From NCBI RefSeq assembly GCF_004379255.2, contig NC_056034.1, forward strand, positions 40,778,887-40,842,886: DNA of 64,000 nt, read 5' to 3'. Under the pieces are notes generated by a model. The model was not told where the DNA came from and searched no databases. It saw only the letters and a list, made by a program, of their open reading frames with translations. Shown piece after piece: positions 1 to 11,823 of the stretch. The DNA is from Salvia splendens. Lineage: Eukaryota > Streptophyta > Magnoliopsida > Lamiales > Lamiaceae. The first letter of the stretch is position 1, and the number at the start of each line of letters is the position of its first letter. Position numbers and translations under genes: made by a program.

Positions 1-3000
1 ACATAAGATACTAGCATCTAATATTGATTAAAATAAAAATAAAGCATACAATGCCTCATCTATATGTTGACTAACGTTTAACATGAATAATGATATTATA
101 ATTATGATTATATTATTTTAGCACACACATTATGATCAATTTCCAATACGTTTTGTTTGTAATTTAATTTGTGACCACAATTTGACTTTCTCGTAATTAA
201 AATCAATTAAGAGCTACTAATTAATTATATAAACCATAATCCATATATATGGACCAGTAGATAATTACTCCTTCTGTAGTGGACGTCTTGTGAGTTGTAA
301 CTGAAAAATCATAAATTTGAGACGTCTTCAGAATGGAGCTATCTTCGACACATTTCTAAATAAATAAATCGACTATTAATAAAAAAAAGTATTATAGCCT
401 ATCCAAGTAGGTGAGCTGATTTTATTATAAGTTGGCTTCTATAAAGGAGGCACATTGACTTAGGTACATTAATTACGCAATCGGAAAATCCTATGCATCT
501 TGCTATTAGTTAATAATAAAGCTACAGATGCACTAATTTGACCGCAACTTAGATTTGTAGTATATTTTTTTGGAGTTTAATCGTTTTAGGGTGTTAAGTA
601 GAGCTTGTTCAAAAAAATACTCCTTCCGTCCCATAATAGATGTCACACTTTTATTTTTAATTTGTCCCACAAAAGATGTCACATTTCCTTTTTTGGAAAA
701 AAACTTCATTTCACATTAATATATATAAATATACTATCTTCTCTTTTCACCTAATACACAAAACAACTTCACCTAAAATCATGTGTCAATTCCCAAGTGT
801 GCCATCTATTTGGGACGGGGGAGTAGTATTCTTATTTTTTTAGTGTTTGAGTGGACAATATAGGTTCTTATTCTCAATTTGTGATAGGTTTGATAATCGA
901 CTTTAACTTTACAGTTTGATAATCGACTTTAGTGTAATGGAGTTTAAGCCATGTAGATATTATTGTACCCTTCACTTCAGTTTAAATCCCTGCTGAAAAT
1001 GTCTGTGAGTGAAAAAATAGATAAAATAAAGTGTATTTGGAAATTGACTTTAGTGTATTCACCGAATCTAGTCACTGTTCCTTGTGCTGATTTGTAGACA
1101 CTTCGAAGGATGGGATAACTGCCCAAGGATTTGACTTTTTTGGTCATTTAGAAACATGATTTTTAATTTGTGCCCAAAATTATATTATTCATTTTTATAT
1201 TAAATATATGTTTTCATTTGGACCTTTCCCTATACAAATAAACTTTTCTTACAAATATACATAAATCAATGGATCCTTCACACACTCGATTAAATTACAA
1301 TTAATGTAATGGAGAAGTAAACAATGTGTATTTGATAAATTTTGATGCAATTAATATGACTTGAGTTCATGACTATTAGGGAGGTACGTACTATAATTTC
1401 CAAGTGTACTTTCCTAATTTCAGCATAGCAATATAATTAGCAAAACAATTAATGATCACACTTTGCAGGTGCAATTATTTTCCTAAGGATGTTAAATAAA
1501 TAAATGTAACTACCTTATTGTAGGTACAACACCATATTTTATTACCGAGCAAATCATACATGCTAAATGTAGAAATTAAATAAATATCGCCCAATTATAA
1601 TAGGCGATGCAACTTGTTGTCCGGGCCTATTATTTATCCGTCTAGTTTAATATAATTTAATTTAATAACCAATTATATTTAATTTGAGATTAATAAATTT
1701 AGATACTCCGTAAAACAATTTAATATTATTTGAATATCGATTAATTTTAGATATGATTAATACTTAAAATGGAATAAATATATTTTAATTCATATTTTTA
1801 AATTACCAATCTGGTACACATCAGCGTCATGAGTTTGACAGAAATTTGTACTACTAAGTTAAATTAAATAAATAAGATAAGTATATTTATCATAAATTCG
1901 GGTCAGAAGTCGCTATGGGTCAAATTTGACCTATTTTTTAAAAGTAACTCAATAAATTGGCTAAATATGTCTAATGAAGCTTTAAGCAAAATGCCTTCTC
2001 AGAAAAACTAAAACTGAATTTTGATCAGATAAATTTTAAAAAGATGGCATTATAGTATTGATAAAGTATGTGGCATATAAATAAAAAGTGGCTCAAAGGG
2101 CTGATTTTAGGCATCAACGGATGAATCACATCAAAGTACACACAAAGAAGAATACTAGAAAATGACACACATTACATATGTAACGTATCTATGAATTCAT
2201 TCGCCATAAAGTGTTCCTCTTTGAAATACCAAGTACGATTTGACACTTTGAATTCGTTTGGAGGAATACTTATGGGCTGTGATCCTCTGCTGTGTTGTGT
2301 TAAATAGCACTGTAGCTCCTGCAGGGTCTAATACAGTAATAAAATAATATGTAAATATTTAATTTATTTTATATTTTCTTATTTGATTATTTTATTTGGT
2401 GTGTCTAACAGCATCCCCTGCTATTACTGATAGCACAGCTGAGGATCCAAATCCGAATACATGTATACTCCATTGTCACAAGATGACAGGTCTCTGAATT
2501 TGTTTGGCGGAATACATATGTACTCCATTACTATCACAACTATTAGGAATTCTTATAATCATCTAATGAGCGCAGCAGAAATAACATACAAGAATAACAG
2601 ATCTATATTAATAATCATATTGTAAGTTGAGCTTGTAAAACACATCAGAACTAAATCTTATTTGTTGTGTTGTTTTCTTCGATTGATTGAATCCTGCACG
2701 TTGAATCCACGACTATCGAGGTCCACGTGCAATCCAATCCGACGCAGGAACTATCCTGGTACAATTGCTCTGTAGAAGAAAGCTAGGAACTCTCTCTATA
2801 AAGCTTTGCGTATTATCTGTATTGTCACTCTTCTGTTCTCTCTACTGTCACGCTTTTAACCTTGTTTCTTACTCTCCACAATGAAGAATAAATAATCATT
2901 ATTAAGTAGATGAAGAGTCAGACAATTGAAAAGTCACTTAAGTTCTATGATTGTTGGGCTCATGAATTAATATAATTATAATTCAACTATAATTACTTAA

Positions 3001-4456
3001 TCCATATTAATTTAATTTTAGCCCATTCCCTTTAAAAATATAGTATTTGTATTGAGTCGTTAGTGAAGAATAAATCACACATGCTATTGTGCACGAGATG
3101 GTGCGAGGTTCCTCAGCTAATTGTCCAATTTTATGAGTTGTTTCATCGTTATCCCGTAGTTGGTTGAACCATCTAATTTGGTCCAGTTTAAAATGGGGCT
3201 TCTTTGTGTTTGAGGCGTGGCTTACTTTTTTCCTTCCCTATCATTTTCCTTTTTCCTTTTTCTTTTTTAATTTATATTTGGTTTTTCTTATGTTATTAGT
3301 GGATTAAACTTTTTGTTGTGATCTTATACACTCCTACTATTTGTATGTATAATTTTAACTATGCACTATTTTTGTTTTTATTATATAATATTTTGAATTT
3401 TAATTATATAATTTTTAAATTTTCAACAATTAATTTTAACTTTATAAATATTACTAGCATATAAATAAATATTTAAAATTCTAGATAAATGAAAAATGTA
3501 GCATAAAAAAGATAAATGATGTAACCATAAATAATAGAGATTTGATTGAATTTTTTTGGCTGGCATTGTTGATAAATGCTGAAATTTATACAGTAGTAAT
3601 TAGTTCCTATCTCGGTCATGTAAAAGAAAAATGTAAAAGCTGAGTAGACTTTATAGGCCAAATTAAAGTAGTACATAGTTGACCAAGAAGTAAAATGTGT
3701 ACACTATGAAATAAAATGGTTTGGTCAAATTTATAAGTATTATTAGTAATAGTATATGGAGTATTTAATTATGAATTAAGTATGTTATCTTTTCCGACTT
3801 GCAACTTTTTTCCTATGATTCTCGTATGGTTTCAAACTACAATTCTTGACCAAATTTATAAATATTGATACTGAAAAAGTGGAAGATAAAAATAGTTTTC
3901 TATCTTTGAGTCAAATTCGGAGATCTATATAGTCCATTTGCATACAATTGCACTAATTTCTTAATAAAAAACTCCATTAAAATTTTTCTTTATTTTTTCA
4001 GTACTCGATAATTATTTAGAAATTTGCCACTCTTACAAAACATTAATATGAGATCATGGGATAGTTTGTTTTTATCGATCCTTTAATTAATAAAGTTAAT
4101 TATATCTTAAATTTTACTTTACGTTCGGTTTTTTCTTGTTCATTTTATACTACTCTATATTTTTCTATTGACAATTGCATTCAATTCGAGGCCATGTCAA
4201 ATCTATATGTTTGAAGGTCAATTATGTCAGCCTAATTATAAGTCCGCACCTATTTTTTGGATTTTAGTTTTATGTCATATTTATAAACATCACATTTAAT
4301 GATAGTGATTGGTGGGTGTACATTACTATGTCAATGGTTTTACATGTGATTTTATATAGTATGATGAAGCTTTATATAAACAGAAATACTAATTTTTTAA
4401 AAAACATACCAAAAAATAAATGGCTTCCCGTCTAAAATTTGTCGAAAAAACAATTG
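1..4456. other. AT-rich intergenic DNA, no gene recognised
   Basis: Apart from the MITE at 620-823 I see no exon, RNA gene or domain in this stretch. Open frames are short (the longest is about 85 codons), low in complexity, and lack splice-compatible neighbours. It is probably degraded repeat sequence. Confidence 0.6.
620..823. mobile_element. Stowaway-type MITE (Tc1/mariner), copy 1
   Basis: A 204-bp element with terminal inverted repeats: the left end begins CTCCTTCCGTCCCATAATAG and the right end, reverse-complemented, begins CTCCCCCGTCCCAAATAG. It is flanked by the dinucleotide TA (618-619 and 824-825), the expected Tc1/mariner target duplication. A related copy lies at 52791-52989 with the same subterminal GATGTCACA-type motif. 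There is no coding capacity. Confidence 0.85.
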
Positions 4457-4846
4457 TAAGAGCATCCACAATGGCGGCTAGCGGACCGGCTAGCCGATTC
4501 CCGGCGCTGGCCGGTCCGCTAGCCGAACCATTGCAGGCGGCGAGCGGCAAATCGGCGAGCGCAAGCCGATTTTCGGGCGCTGGCCGATGCGCTCGCCGAT
4601 CGGCTGGCCGCCATTGCAGGCTCCCGATCGGCGAGCGATCGGCCATCTCAAATTTTATTTTTTAAATTTTTCGAAACACTATATATACGCGACCTGTATG
4701 TCTATAATTCGATCTCAACTTTGAACCAGAAATCGATCATAAGAAGAGGCTGAAGACGAAGAGTCGCGTCTCTTTGTTTTCAAATTATTGCAAATTAGTC
4801 CTTCAACTTTCGGAAATTACGTTTCCGGATGAATTTTCTGTACAGC

Positions 4847-4911
4847 TCGACCCCCGCCAGGGGCGCTGCCCTTTGGACCCCGCTACTCGGGGGCGCTGCC
4901 CCCGAACCCAC
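4847..4911. repeat. GC-rich imperfect tandem repeat inside Harbinger A
   Basis: Two imperfect units of about 30 bp share the core GGGCGCTGCCC, each preceded by a C-rich tract (CCCCCGCCAG and CCCCGCTACTC). Each unit can pair with itself (GGGGGCGCTGCCCCC). It sits abruptly in AT-rich DNA and looks like a fragment of another repeat family. I could not identify that family. Confidence 0.6.
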
Positions 4912-5063
4912 GTCTAATTATAACGAATTCAAATAAGTGTACACTCCGCACTTCCAACTTATTTGATGTCTCATTATGATCATATTGATCAATCAAGTTA
5001 ATCAAATTACACTAAAATATCCAACAATTTGCACGTCATTTTCATTCGCACCACTTGTTTTAA

Positions 5064-5316
5064 TGTACGTCTGTATTATCCTGCACAACATGATTGTCGA
5101 AGATGAAGGTGTACAACTGACTAGTTGGGTCAATGACGATGCTAATGAAGCCGGCCCAAGCCACGACGTGGCTGCCCCCAACGTACGAAGGGGGTACCTC
5201 ACGATGAAGTCGACTGCCTCAAGGCACATGACGATATGCGCCAAGTGGATGCTCATATTCGACTCCAAAAGGATTTAATTGAAGAGTTGTGGGCGCGGAG
5301 AACTGCACGTCGTTAG
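5064..5316 (+). pseudogene. Harbinger transposase C-terminal remnant
   Basis: The translation contains CIILHNMIVEDEG, the motif around the last catalytic acidic residue of plant PIF/Harbinger DDE transposases. After it comes the typical C-terminal tail ending in IEELWARRTARR before TAG at 5314-5316. The tail is reached only by shifting frame near 5189-5194, where a GGGGG run is one base short. No N-terminal DNA-binding region and neither of the first two catalytic Asp residues is present, so it cannot be an active enzyme. Confidence 0.8.
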
Positions 5317-5565
5317 ATTTTTTTTAATTAATGTAATTTTTTTAATTAATGTATTTTTTTTAATGTACTTTTTTAATTTAAATTATTATTGAATTTTCTC
5401 GTATCTGTGTCGTAAATTTAATTCCGTATTTTGTGTGATTGTTAATTATTTGTTTTATAATTTTTTTATTGTGGCTAGGCTATGACTGAGCTATTGCTTG
5501 TCCTGATGATGTGGCAGAAGGAGTTTGTGGCTAGACTAGGTCTATTTCTATCGGTGATGCTCTAA

Positions 5566-6975
5566 CAAAGCAAATACGCAAGACATTATGTATCTAGGCT
5601 TTTTTAGCGCCGTCAGAAAAAATAGAATTGCAATTTTTTATTCATATTCTACTTAGTTATAGTATTTAAGTTTAGGAGATTATTACTTTGTGGTGTTGAT
5701 GAGATAATTAATTTCACAATAGATTTCTGAAAATTTACGATCTCGTTAATTTATCAACTTATATATTGGGATAAAATTGGAAAACTTAAAACATTTAGCA
5801 TTAAATTATTATAGTGGTGAGATTATTAATTTTAAGTGGCTTACTTTATGCATTGTGGTTTTGTAACTTACCTTCCAACCAAAGTGATTGAATAAGACAA
5901 ATATGCCCTTCAACTTTGGTGTACAACCACTTACATGAGTGCACCAATCAAGAAGATAAAATGACTTTTGTACCCTCAACAAATAAAAAGCAAAATATAG
6001 TAAAACATCATTTGGAATTATCTAAGACATATATTTTTTTGAGGACCGAGTGTAGAAGAGTCCACAACGTATAATAAACAAATCAAATGTGACATAAAAA
6101 ATTGGCAAATATACGTGCTTGCAATTAGCCTTAGGGTATCCAATTGAGTGAGTCGGTGAATATTTTAAAAAAAAGTTTAATCACATCATAATTTTTAGTT
6201 AAAATTTTCATATTCTCATCGATTCATCATCCGATATGATTCATATCCCCAACTAATTAGTTAGAAATTTAGAATAGAGATATTTTATCAACTAAGTGAC
6301 TTTGCCATCAGCCCATCACATTGCATCATTATATTTAATTAGTGTGATTAAATTTATAATAAAAATAGAAAATAATAAATCCAATTTATTAAAAGAAATA
6401 TGAGCTCGAGGGTATTTTAGTAGTTACCTAAAATTTGGATTCCTTATTTAACTCGTGAATTTATAATTCAATTTCCAACCCCCATGCAAGTCAAGCCCAC
6501 TATCCACCAAACTTTTCCAACTTTCCCACTCTTGCAAGCATTCAATTTTAGAAAATTAGAACACCATAAATAAATAACAGTAAAAGATTAAACAACTAAG
6601 CACTTGAGCAACTACCCACCAACACATGTGTGCATTGAAGTTTATTACACGATACAAGTCAATTTGAGGTTTGCAATAATTTAAATTTCAAACTAATAGT
6701 AATTAAAATTAATAAAATAAAGAAACGTTAAATCATCGATTGAACATTTAAGCTCAAATTAACAATTCAATAATTTTTGGAATACAAATATACCAACTCG
6801 ATTCATAAATCCATGTGTGAATAAGAAATTGGCTTGCTATTTGCTAACTCCCAAATTCACATGGCGGCCAGTTAATGGATAGTATTAATTTTAGATCCAA
6901 ATTAAATAAAATTATTTTATTCAACTGTTGATAGCACACCTTCTATTAACAAACTAACAACCCACTCTTCATTCC
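5566..6975. other. AT-rich DNA upstream of ACLB, no gene recognised
   Basis: No coding or RNA feature is seen. The distal part is AT-rich repeat-like sequence, and the last few hundred bases are presumably ACLB promoter. The only core element I can place is the TATA box at 6979. Confidence 0.55.
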
Positions 6976-6978
6976 CTG

Positions 6979-7103
6979 TATATAAATATGTATGCATAGT
7001 CACTACAATCCAGCCACCTCCTACTCCTCTCCTACACAGTAACAGATTAGATTTTACTACTGAATCTTCGTCGTAGGCGTTGGAGTTTGATTTGACTGAA
7101 AAG
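6979..7103 (+). promoter_or_regulatory. ACLB core promoter and 5' UTR exon
   Basis: TATATAAATA at 6979-6988 is a good TATA box. About 30 bp downstream begins a C/T-rich leader (CTACTCCTCTCCTACACAG), typical of plant 5' UTRs. The leader ends at AAAAG followed by GTAGCT at 7104. The next acceptor (TTGCATGCAG, exon from 8063) lies just upstream of the ATG, so a 5'-UTR intron of about 960 bp is inferred. Confidence 0.65.
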
Positions 7104-8081
7104 GTAGCTGCATTTTCTCGATTTCATTTTTTGGTTTTGGATTTGGATTTGGTGGAGTTTTGTGATTTATGCCGTTTGTGTTTGATTTTCGGATCTTACA
7201 GATCTGTTTTTATTATATTGCGTTATTTTCTATGCTGATTTGTGATTCCTGTTAGTGTCCTTTGTGGATAGAGGAGTTTGAATAATCGGATCTCTGTTTG
7301 ATTTTTAAGTATTCTTTGTTGATGTTTTCGAGGAAATCTGTGTTGAATTGTATTTATATTTTATAGAGTGATTTGAGCTGATGCTTTTACTCAAGCTGTT
7401 TGTGGTGAATCCAGTGGATCGTATGTGTAATTGTATTGGTTGATTGATTTCATAATAGTGTTTATGCCGTTGAAGGTCGAGAATGTGTGAATTGAGTAAT
7501 GATCTGAGTTGTGTCTGAGAAAGTTTGGGTGGAGAGAATCAGGAATGCTTTGAATTTGTTCAAGAATGTGCTAGAGTATAAGGATCGTAAGACTTATGTA
7601 GTTAGGGAGTGATCTGAGTAAAAATTGATGTTTCTCTTTTTGGAAGTGATGATCATGTATTAAAGTAGTAGTGTTGGTATTCAAAATAGTGTTCTAGATT
7701 TGCTTGCTTGGGGATTTGTAATTGTTTATAGGAATTTTGTCCCATGTTTTATACATGATTGTGATCATGAAAGTAGTGTGTAGATTATTATACCTTGATC
7801 TGTTTAGTAGTAGGACTGGTATGAAAAGTGCATGTTCATGCTGCAAATTTGGCATGTTTAACCATATGATAAGATAAAAGAAACTGAAACCTCGAAGCTG
7901 TTTCTTCTTTTATAAGATTCGCTAGAAGGGGTTATATAAGAAAAGGTTAGGGAATAGTTGTATATTTTTGCTTCTCGTCACTTGGGAGGAATTGCTGTGC
8001 ATCATTGGTAGCGATTGATTTGGAAATTGTAGCTTGTATTCTGATGTTGTGGTTGCATGCAGGAGGTGTTTTGTCAACACC

Positions 8082-9882
8082 ATGGCGACCGGACAGCTTT
8101 TCTCGAAAACCACTCAAGCATTGTTTTATAATTACAAGCAACTGCCGATTCAGCGGATGCTTGATTTTGATTTCCTTTGTGGTAAAAAATTAACTGAACC
8201 ATTCTATGTCAAACTGCTTTTGAGATAAGATTGGGTTCTTAAATTAACAAATAATTTCTCATTTTTCGCGAGTTCAGGCAGGGAAACACCATCTGTTGCT
8301 GGAATTATAAATCCTGGTTCTGAGGGATTCCAGAAACTATTTTTTGGTCAAGAGGAAATTGCGATTCCAGTCCATTCTGCGTAAGTTTTACATTATTTTA
8401 TGCAGTTTTTGCATTCATCACCGCCTTGGTTTTAGATGTTAAAGCGGCCTACCTAGAATTTGTATCTGATGCAATATAACAGGCATAGAGATATAATGCT
8501 CATGTTTTCAGTTTGTATGAATATAGCCATAGAGCTTTACTTTTGATTTATTAATGATTGCCATTTTAAACATCTTTATATAAATAAATGCATGTATATA
8601 TTTTAGTATGGCACCATTCTCTTGATGGGATAGTTAGATAGATAAAACCAAAGCAATACCTTCTTTCTACCTACTTCCACATGATTACATTTTAGATGTA
8701 AATGGAATTTTTATACATGAAAATGACTAACTGGATATCGATATATAAAAAAGTACCAAATATTTACTCGTGACAGTTCCAACTCTGTTCTGCTGTAAGA
8801 TTGAGCTCCCTCAATCCCCCAACCCAAGGAAAACAAAATAAAATTGGAGATTATCCATGCTGTAGAGAAGGCCCTCTTGGCTCTATTTAAGGTTTTTACA
8901 TGTATCTGCAGAAACTGCCTTCCCTTAATAATGAAAATTAGGAGAGCTCCTATTATATGAATAATTTAAAAATATTTATGATCATCTGCATTATTGCTCT
9001 CCCTTTTGTTATCCCCCTCTCAACAAATCGCAAGACATGAGATTGAATTTTCTCCTCTGTTGCAGTATCGAAGCCGCTTGTGCTGCGCATCCGAAAGCTG
9101 ATGTTTTCATTAACTTTGCATCATTCAGAAGGTTTGTCTGGCCTATGTCAAAAAAAAAAGGTGCAGATTTTCTGCTTATTTTATCTTTCTGATAACTGTA
9201 CTTTTCATCTTGCAGTGCTGCAGCTTCATCTATGGCTGCTCTCAAGCAGCCAACAATCAAAGTTGTGGCCATTATAGCTGAAGGTGTCCCTGAGTCTGAC
9301 GCCAAGCAGTTGATTGCCTATGCCAAAGCAAACAACAAGGTAAACTATTTTGATGTCTTCCGGAGCATATCATTTGAATTCTATTTCATTTCTTTATTTG
9401 AGCAGTATGAAATATATATTAATTGCAAACATGAACTTGGTTAGGTTGTCATTGGTCCAGCAACAGTCGGAGGTATTCAAGCTGGTGCATTTAAGATCGG
9501 TGATACTGCTGGGACAATTGATAATATTATACAGTGCAAACTGTACAGGCCAGGGTCTGTTGGCTTCGTATCAAAATCTGTGGGTGACCATTGCTTAGCC
9601 TCCTTTTGCTATCATTCATACACTTTCCATCTCAAGTACAGAGATATATCTTGTGTATATAGCCAACTAGTTTAATTTCTAAAATATTATCAACTAATTA
9701 CTTGATTGAATGTTTAATCTCTTAGGCATACTCTCCTGTTTCATCTGAATTTAAGTATCTACGATGAAAGCATGTTTCATGATATTCACTGCAGCATCTA
9801 ACTTTTATATCTGAACTACAGGGTGGTATGTCTAATGAATTATACAACACAGTTGCTCGTGTCACAGACGGGATATATGAAG
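8082..9882 (+). CDS. ACLB: ATP-citrate synthase beta chain, 5' exons only
   Basis: ATP-citrate lyase makes cytosolic acetyl-CoA and oxaloacetate from citrate, CoA and ATP, feeding wax, flavonoid and isoprenoid synthesis; the B subunit holds the CoA-ligase and citrate-synthase-like parts. Exons are 8082-8181, 8278-8380, 9066-9131, 9216-9339, 9445-9579 and 9822-9882, all with GT-AG borders and matching phase. The start is the ATG in CACCATGGCG, giving MATGQLFS. Further motifs include [51 protein letters not shown] and [20 protein letters not shown], characteristic of plant ACLB. About 196 of the roughly 608 expected residues are present, with no frameshift. The sequence then meets the gap at 9955, and the rest of the gene is not found beyond it. 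Confidence 0.93.
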
Positions 9883-9954
9883 GTTGGACATTTTTCTCTA
9901 CCGTATTCTAATCCCATTTAGTTGCGTTTGTTGAGTAAAATAGTCTAAATCCAT

Positions 9955-10033
9955 NNNNNNNNNNNNNNNNNNNNNNNNNNNNNNNNNNNNNNNNNNNNNN
10001 NNNNNNNNNNNNNNNNNNNNNNNNNNNNNNNNN
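9955..10033. other. Assembly gap (79 N)
   Basis: A run of 79 undetermined bases. It follows an ACLB exon by about 70 bp, while the far side holds unrelated sequence and then a minus-strand galactosyltransferase. The true gap is therefore much larger, or the two sides do not belong together. Confidence 0.99.
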
Positions 10034-10484
10034 CGATTCGCCTGGTTTGGTGGCTGTACTCCGAAATTTATGGCGGTTAGACTCCTCGGCCGCCAATGGA
10101 AACACCTCATCAATCGGCCCATAGTGAATAATTTGAGCCGTTCAACTTGAAGGCTTGTTAACACTCTTGCTTACTAATCTCTCCGCTATTTTCGCGTTTG
10201 GGTTTTTCTCTTTCTTTCTGCCATTTCCAGGTTTCAGGTTTGGCAGATTTGGTGTTCTTCGGCCCAATTGTCGAGAAAGTATGTTCTGGGCTATGATTGA
10301 TAATTTTCTGAGCTAACCCTGCTCGGGATGCCATGAGATTGGTAATTTGTTATATATCACAATGAATTAGTACATCATATATTAGACTAGGATATTATAC
10401 ATGGTAAGATTTTCCACAATCAAATCTCCCTAATTTGTAGTCTAAATATCTCGTTCAATCTTCTCCTGATTTGGTGTGATTCCC
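10034..10484. other. Unassigned sequence after the gap
   Basis: No ACLB exon and no recognised domain is seen in either strand. Open frames touching the gap are short. It could be 3' flank of the minus-strand gene that starts just beyond. Confidence 0.5.
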
Positions 10485-11069
10485 TTATTGATTGCATGAT
10501 ATTCTGTAATCTCCAACAGGAAGTGCATAATGCTGGCATCTTAGTATGGTCCCATCAGGCAAAACTAGCTTCCTAAGGAGATCCAAGTCATGGCGGCCGA
10601 CTTTATCACTGACATAGACCGGGCCACCACAGATGGCACGGGAGGCCGCATGGAACTCTGCACAAATATGATCTGATTGGAACATATCCCAATCAGGTCG
10701 AACAAACTGACCTTGCCACAAGCTGTTGTAGCTACAATGTACCATATGGACACCTTGGAGCCAATACACTCCCATCGGGTCGCCATTAGGGTCCTCGAAC
10801 CAAAAGTCATCGCCTGTAAAGTCAAGCCGGTTAACTAAATATTGAACCACCATCTACTCTGAATGTTTAAAGACAAGATATTTACCAACTCGAGCCATGG
10901 ATATTTGTTTGTGGCCAAGAAGAAGAAGTCGTTGCATTGCTCCATGCTAGCAATTAGACCTGTCCCATTGAAATTTTTTCTTAGAGATTTGGTTAGGCCA
11001 TCATAGTATGCTTGGCTAGCTTCACTCGTCCACCATGGTCTTCACTCACATACTCCAACGTCTAATCAC

Positions 11070-11820
11070 GAACAAAACTTTTAGAAAAGAATCGAAACCA
11101 ATTTCATCAACGTGCATGTTACTTGTGTTAATGAAATGAATACGAGACGGAAATATGATTCAAAATATAGGATTTAGTGAGAAAAATATTGTCAACTAAC
11201 ATCTATGAAATAAAGTTTAACTTGGGAAATATGTATTCTTGGAGAAGAACTTCTTTTTAAAATTGATTCTTACATGAAAAATTCCCCATTGACATTATTA
11301 GTGTGATAGAGAGAGTAGTAAACATGAGATTGTGTCTTTGAAAGTTTGGTGGAAGGCAATAAAAATATTGTTCCAAAATAAAAAATAAAATTTCAGTTTG
11401 GTGCCAATAATAGCAAAAAATCAAATGAATATTTGTGATCATACAGAGATACGAAAATATTATAATTAAATATTATATGCTATCACGCTTACCAGATATT
11501 TTTACTCTGCACTTCACAATTGTAGGCTGCTGAGATCTCTTTAAACTGTAACACACTGCTGGCTTATAGACTTTTTATTCCCCTATTAGTAATATATATA
11601 TCGATGACGATGGTGGTGATAATACTAAATGATCCTAAACATTTGAAATATTCTAGTGATGCAATCTAAATCATAATACTTCACCATCTCAATTTCGTGA
11701 TGCAAAATTAAGTAGAATCTCTAAAAAAAGCTTACACAATTGATGTACTTATGAGTTATGACAATTGCTAGGGCTATAAAAGAGTCTATCGCTAGGCACA
11801 GCTTGACTCGTTTACGGCCC
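11070..11820. other. Intron sequence upstream of Harbinger B, nothing recognised
   Basis: This AT-rich stretch lies inside the GH36 intron between the middle exon and the Harbinger element. No exon, repeat family or RNA gene was recognised. Confidence 0.5.
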
Positions 11821-11823
11821 TAA

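Larger units (their letters stand above)
4460..5562 (+). mobile_element. PIF/Harbinger element A, internally deleted
   Basis: The terminal repeats GAGCATCCACAATGG (left) and GATGCTC (right) are flanked by TAA at 4457-4459 and 5563-5565, the 3-bp TWA duplication of PIF/Harbinger. The first 170 bp are GC-rich, built from GGCTAGC and GGCGAGCG words in both orientations. The leader word TTCATTCGCACCACTTGT is fused directly to the C-terminal end of a transposase frame, so most of the transposase is deleted. The 3' AT-rich tail resembles the tails of the elements at 11824 and 17039. Confidence 0.85.

Noticed and set aside
3473..3676. Minus-strand 67-codon frame rich in Tyr/Phe
   Set aside because: AT-rich low-complexity sequence with no homology, splice sites or promoter.
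4389..4665. Opposing 80-85 codon frames at the left end of Harbinger A
   Set aside because: They arise from GC-rich repeated subterminal words that lack stops on both strands.
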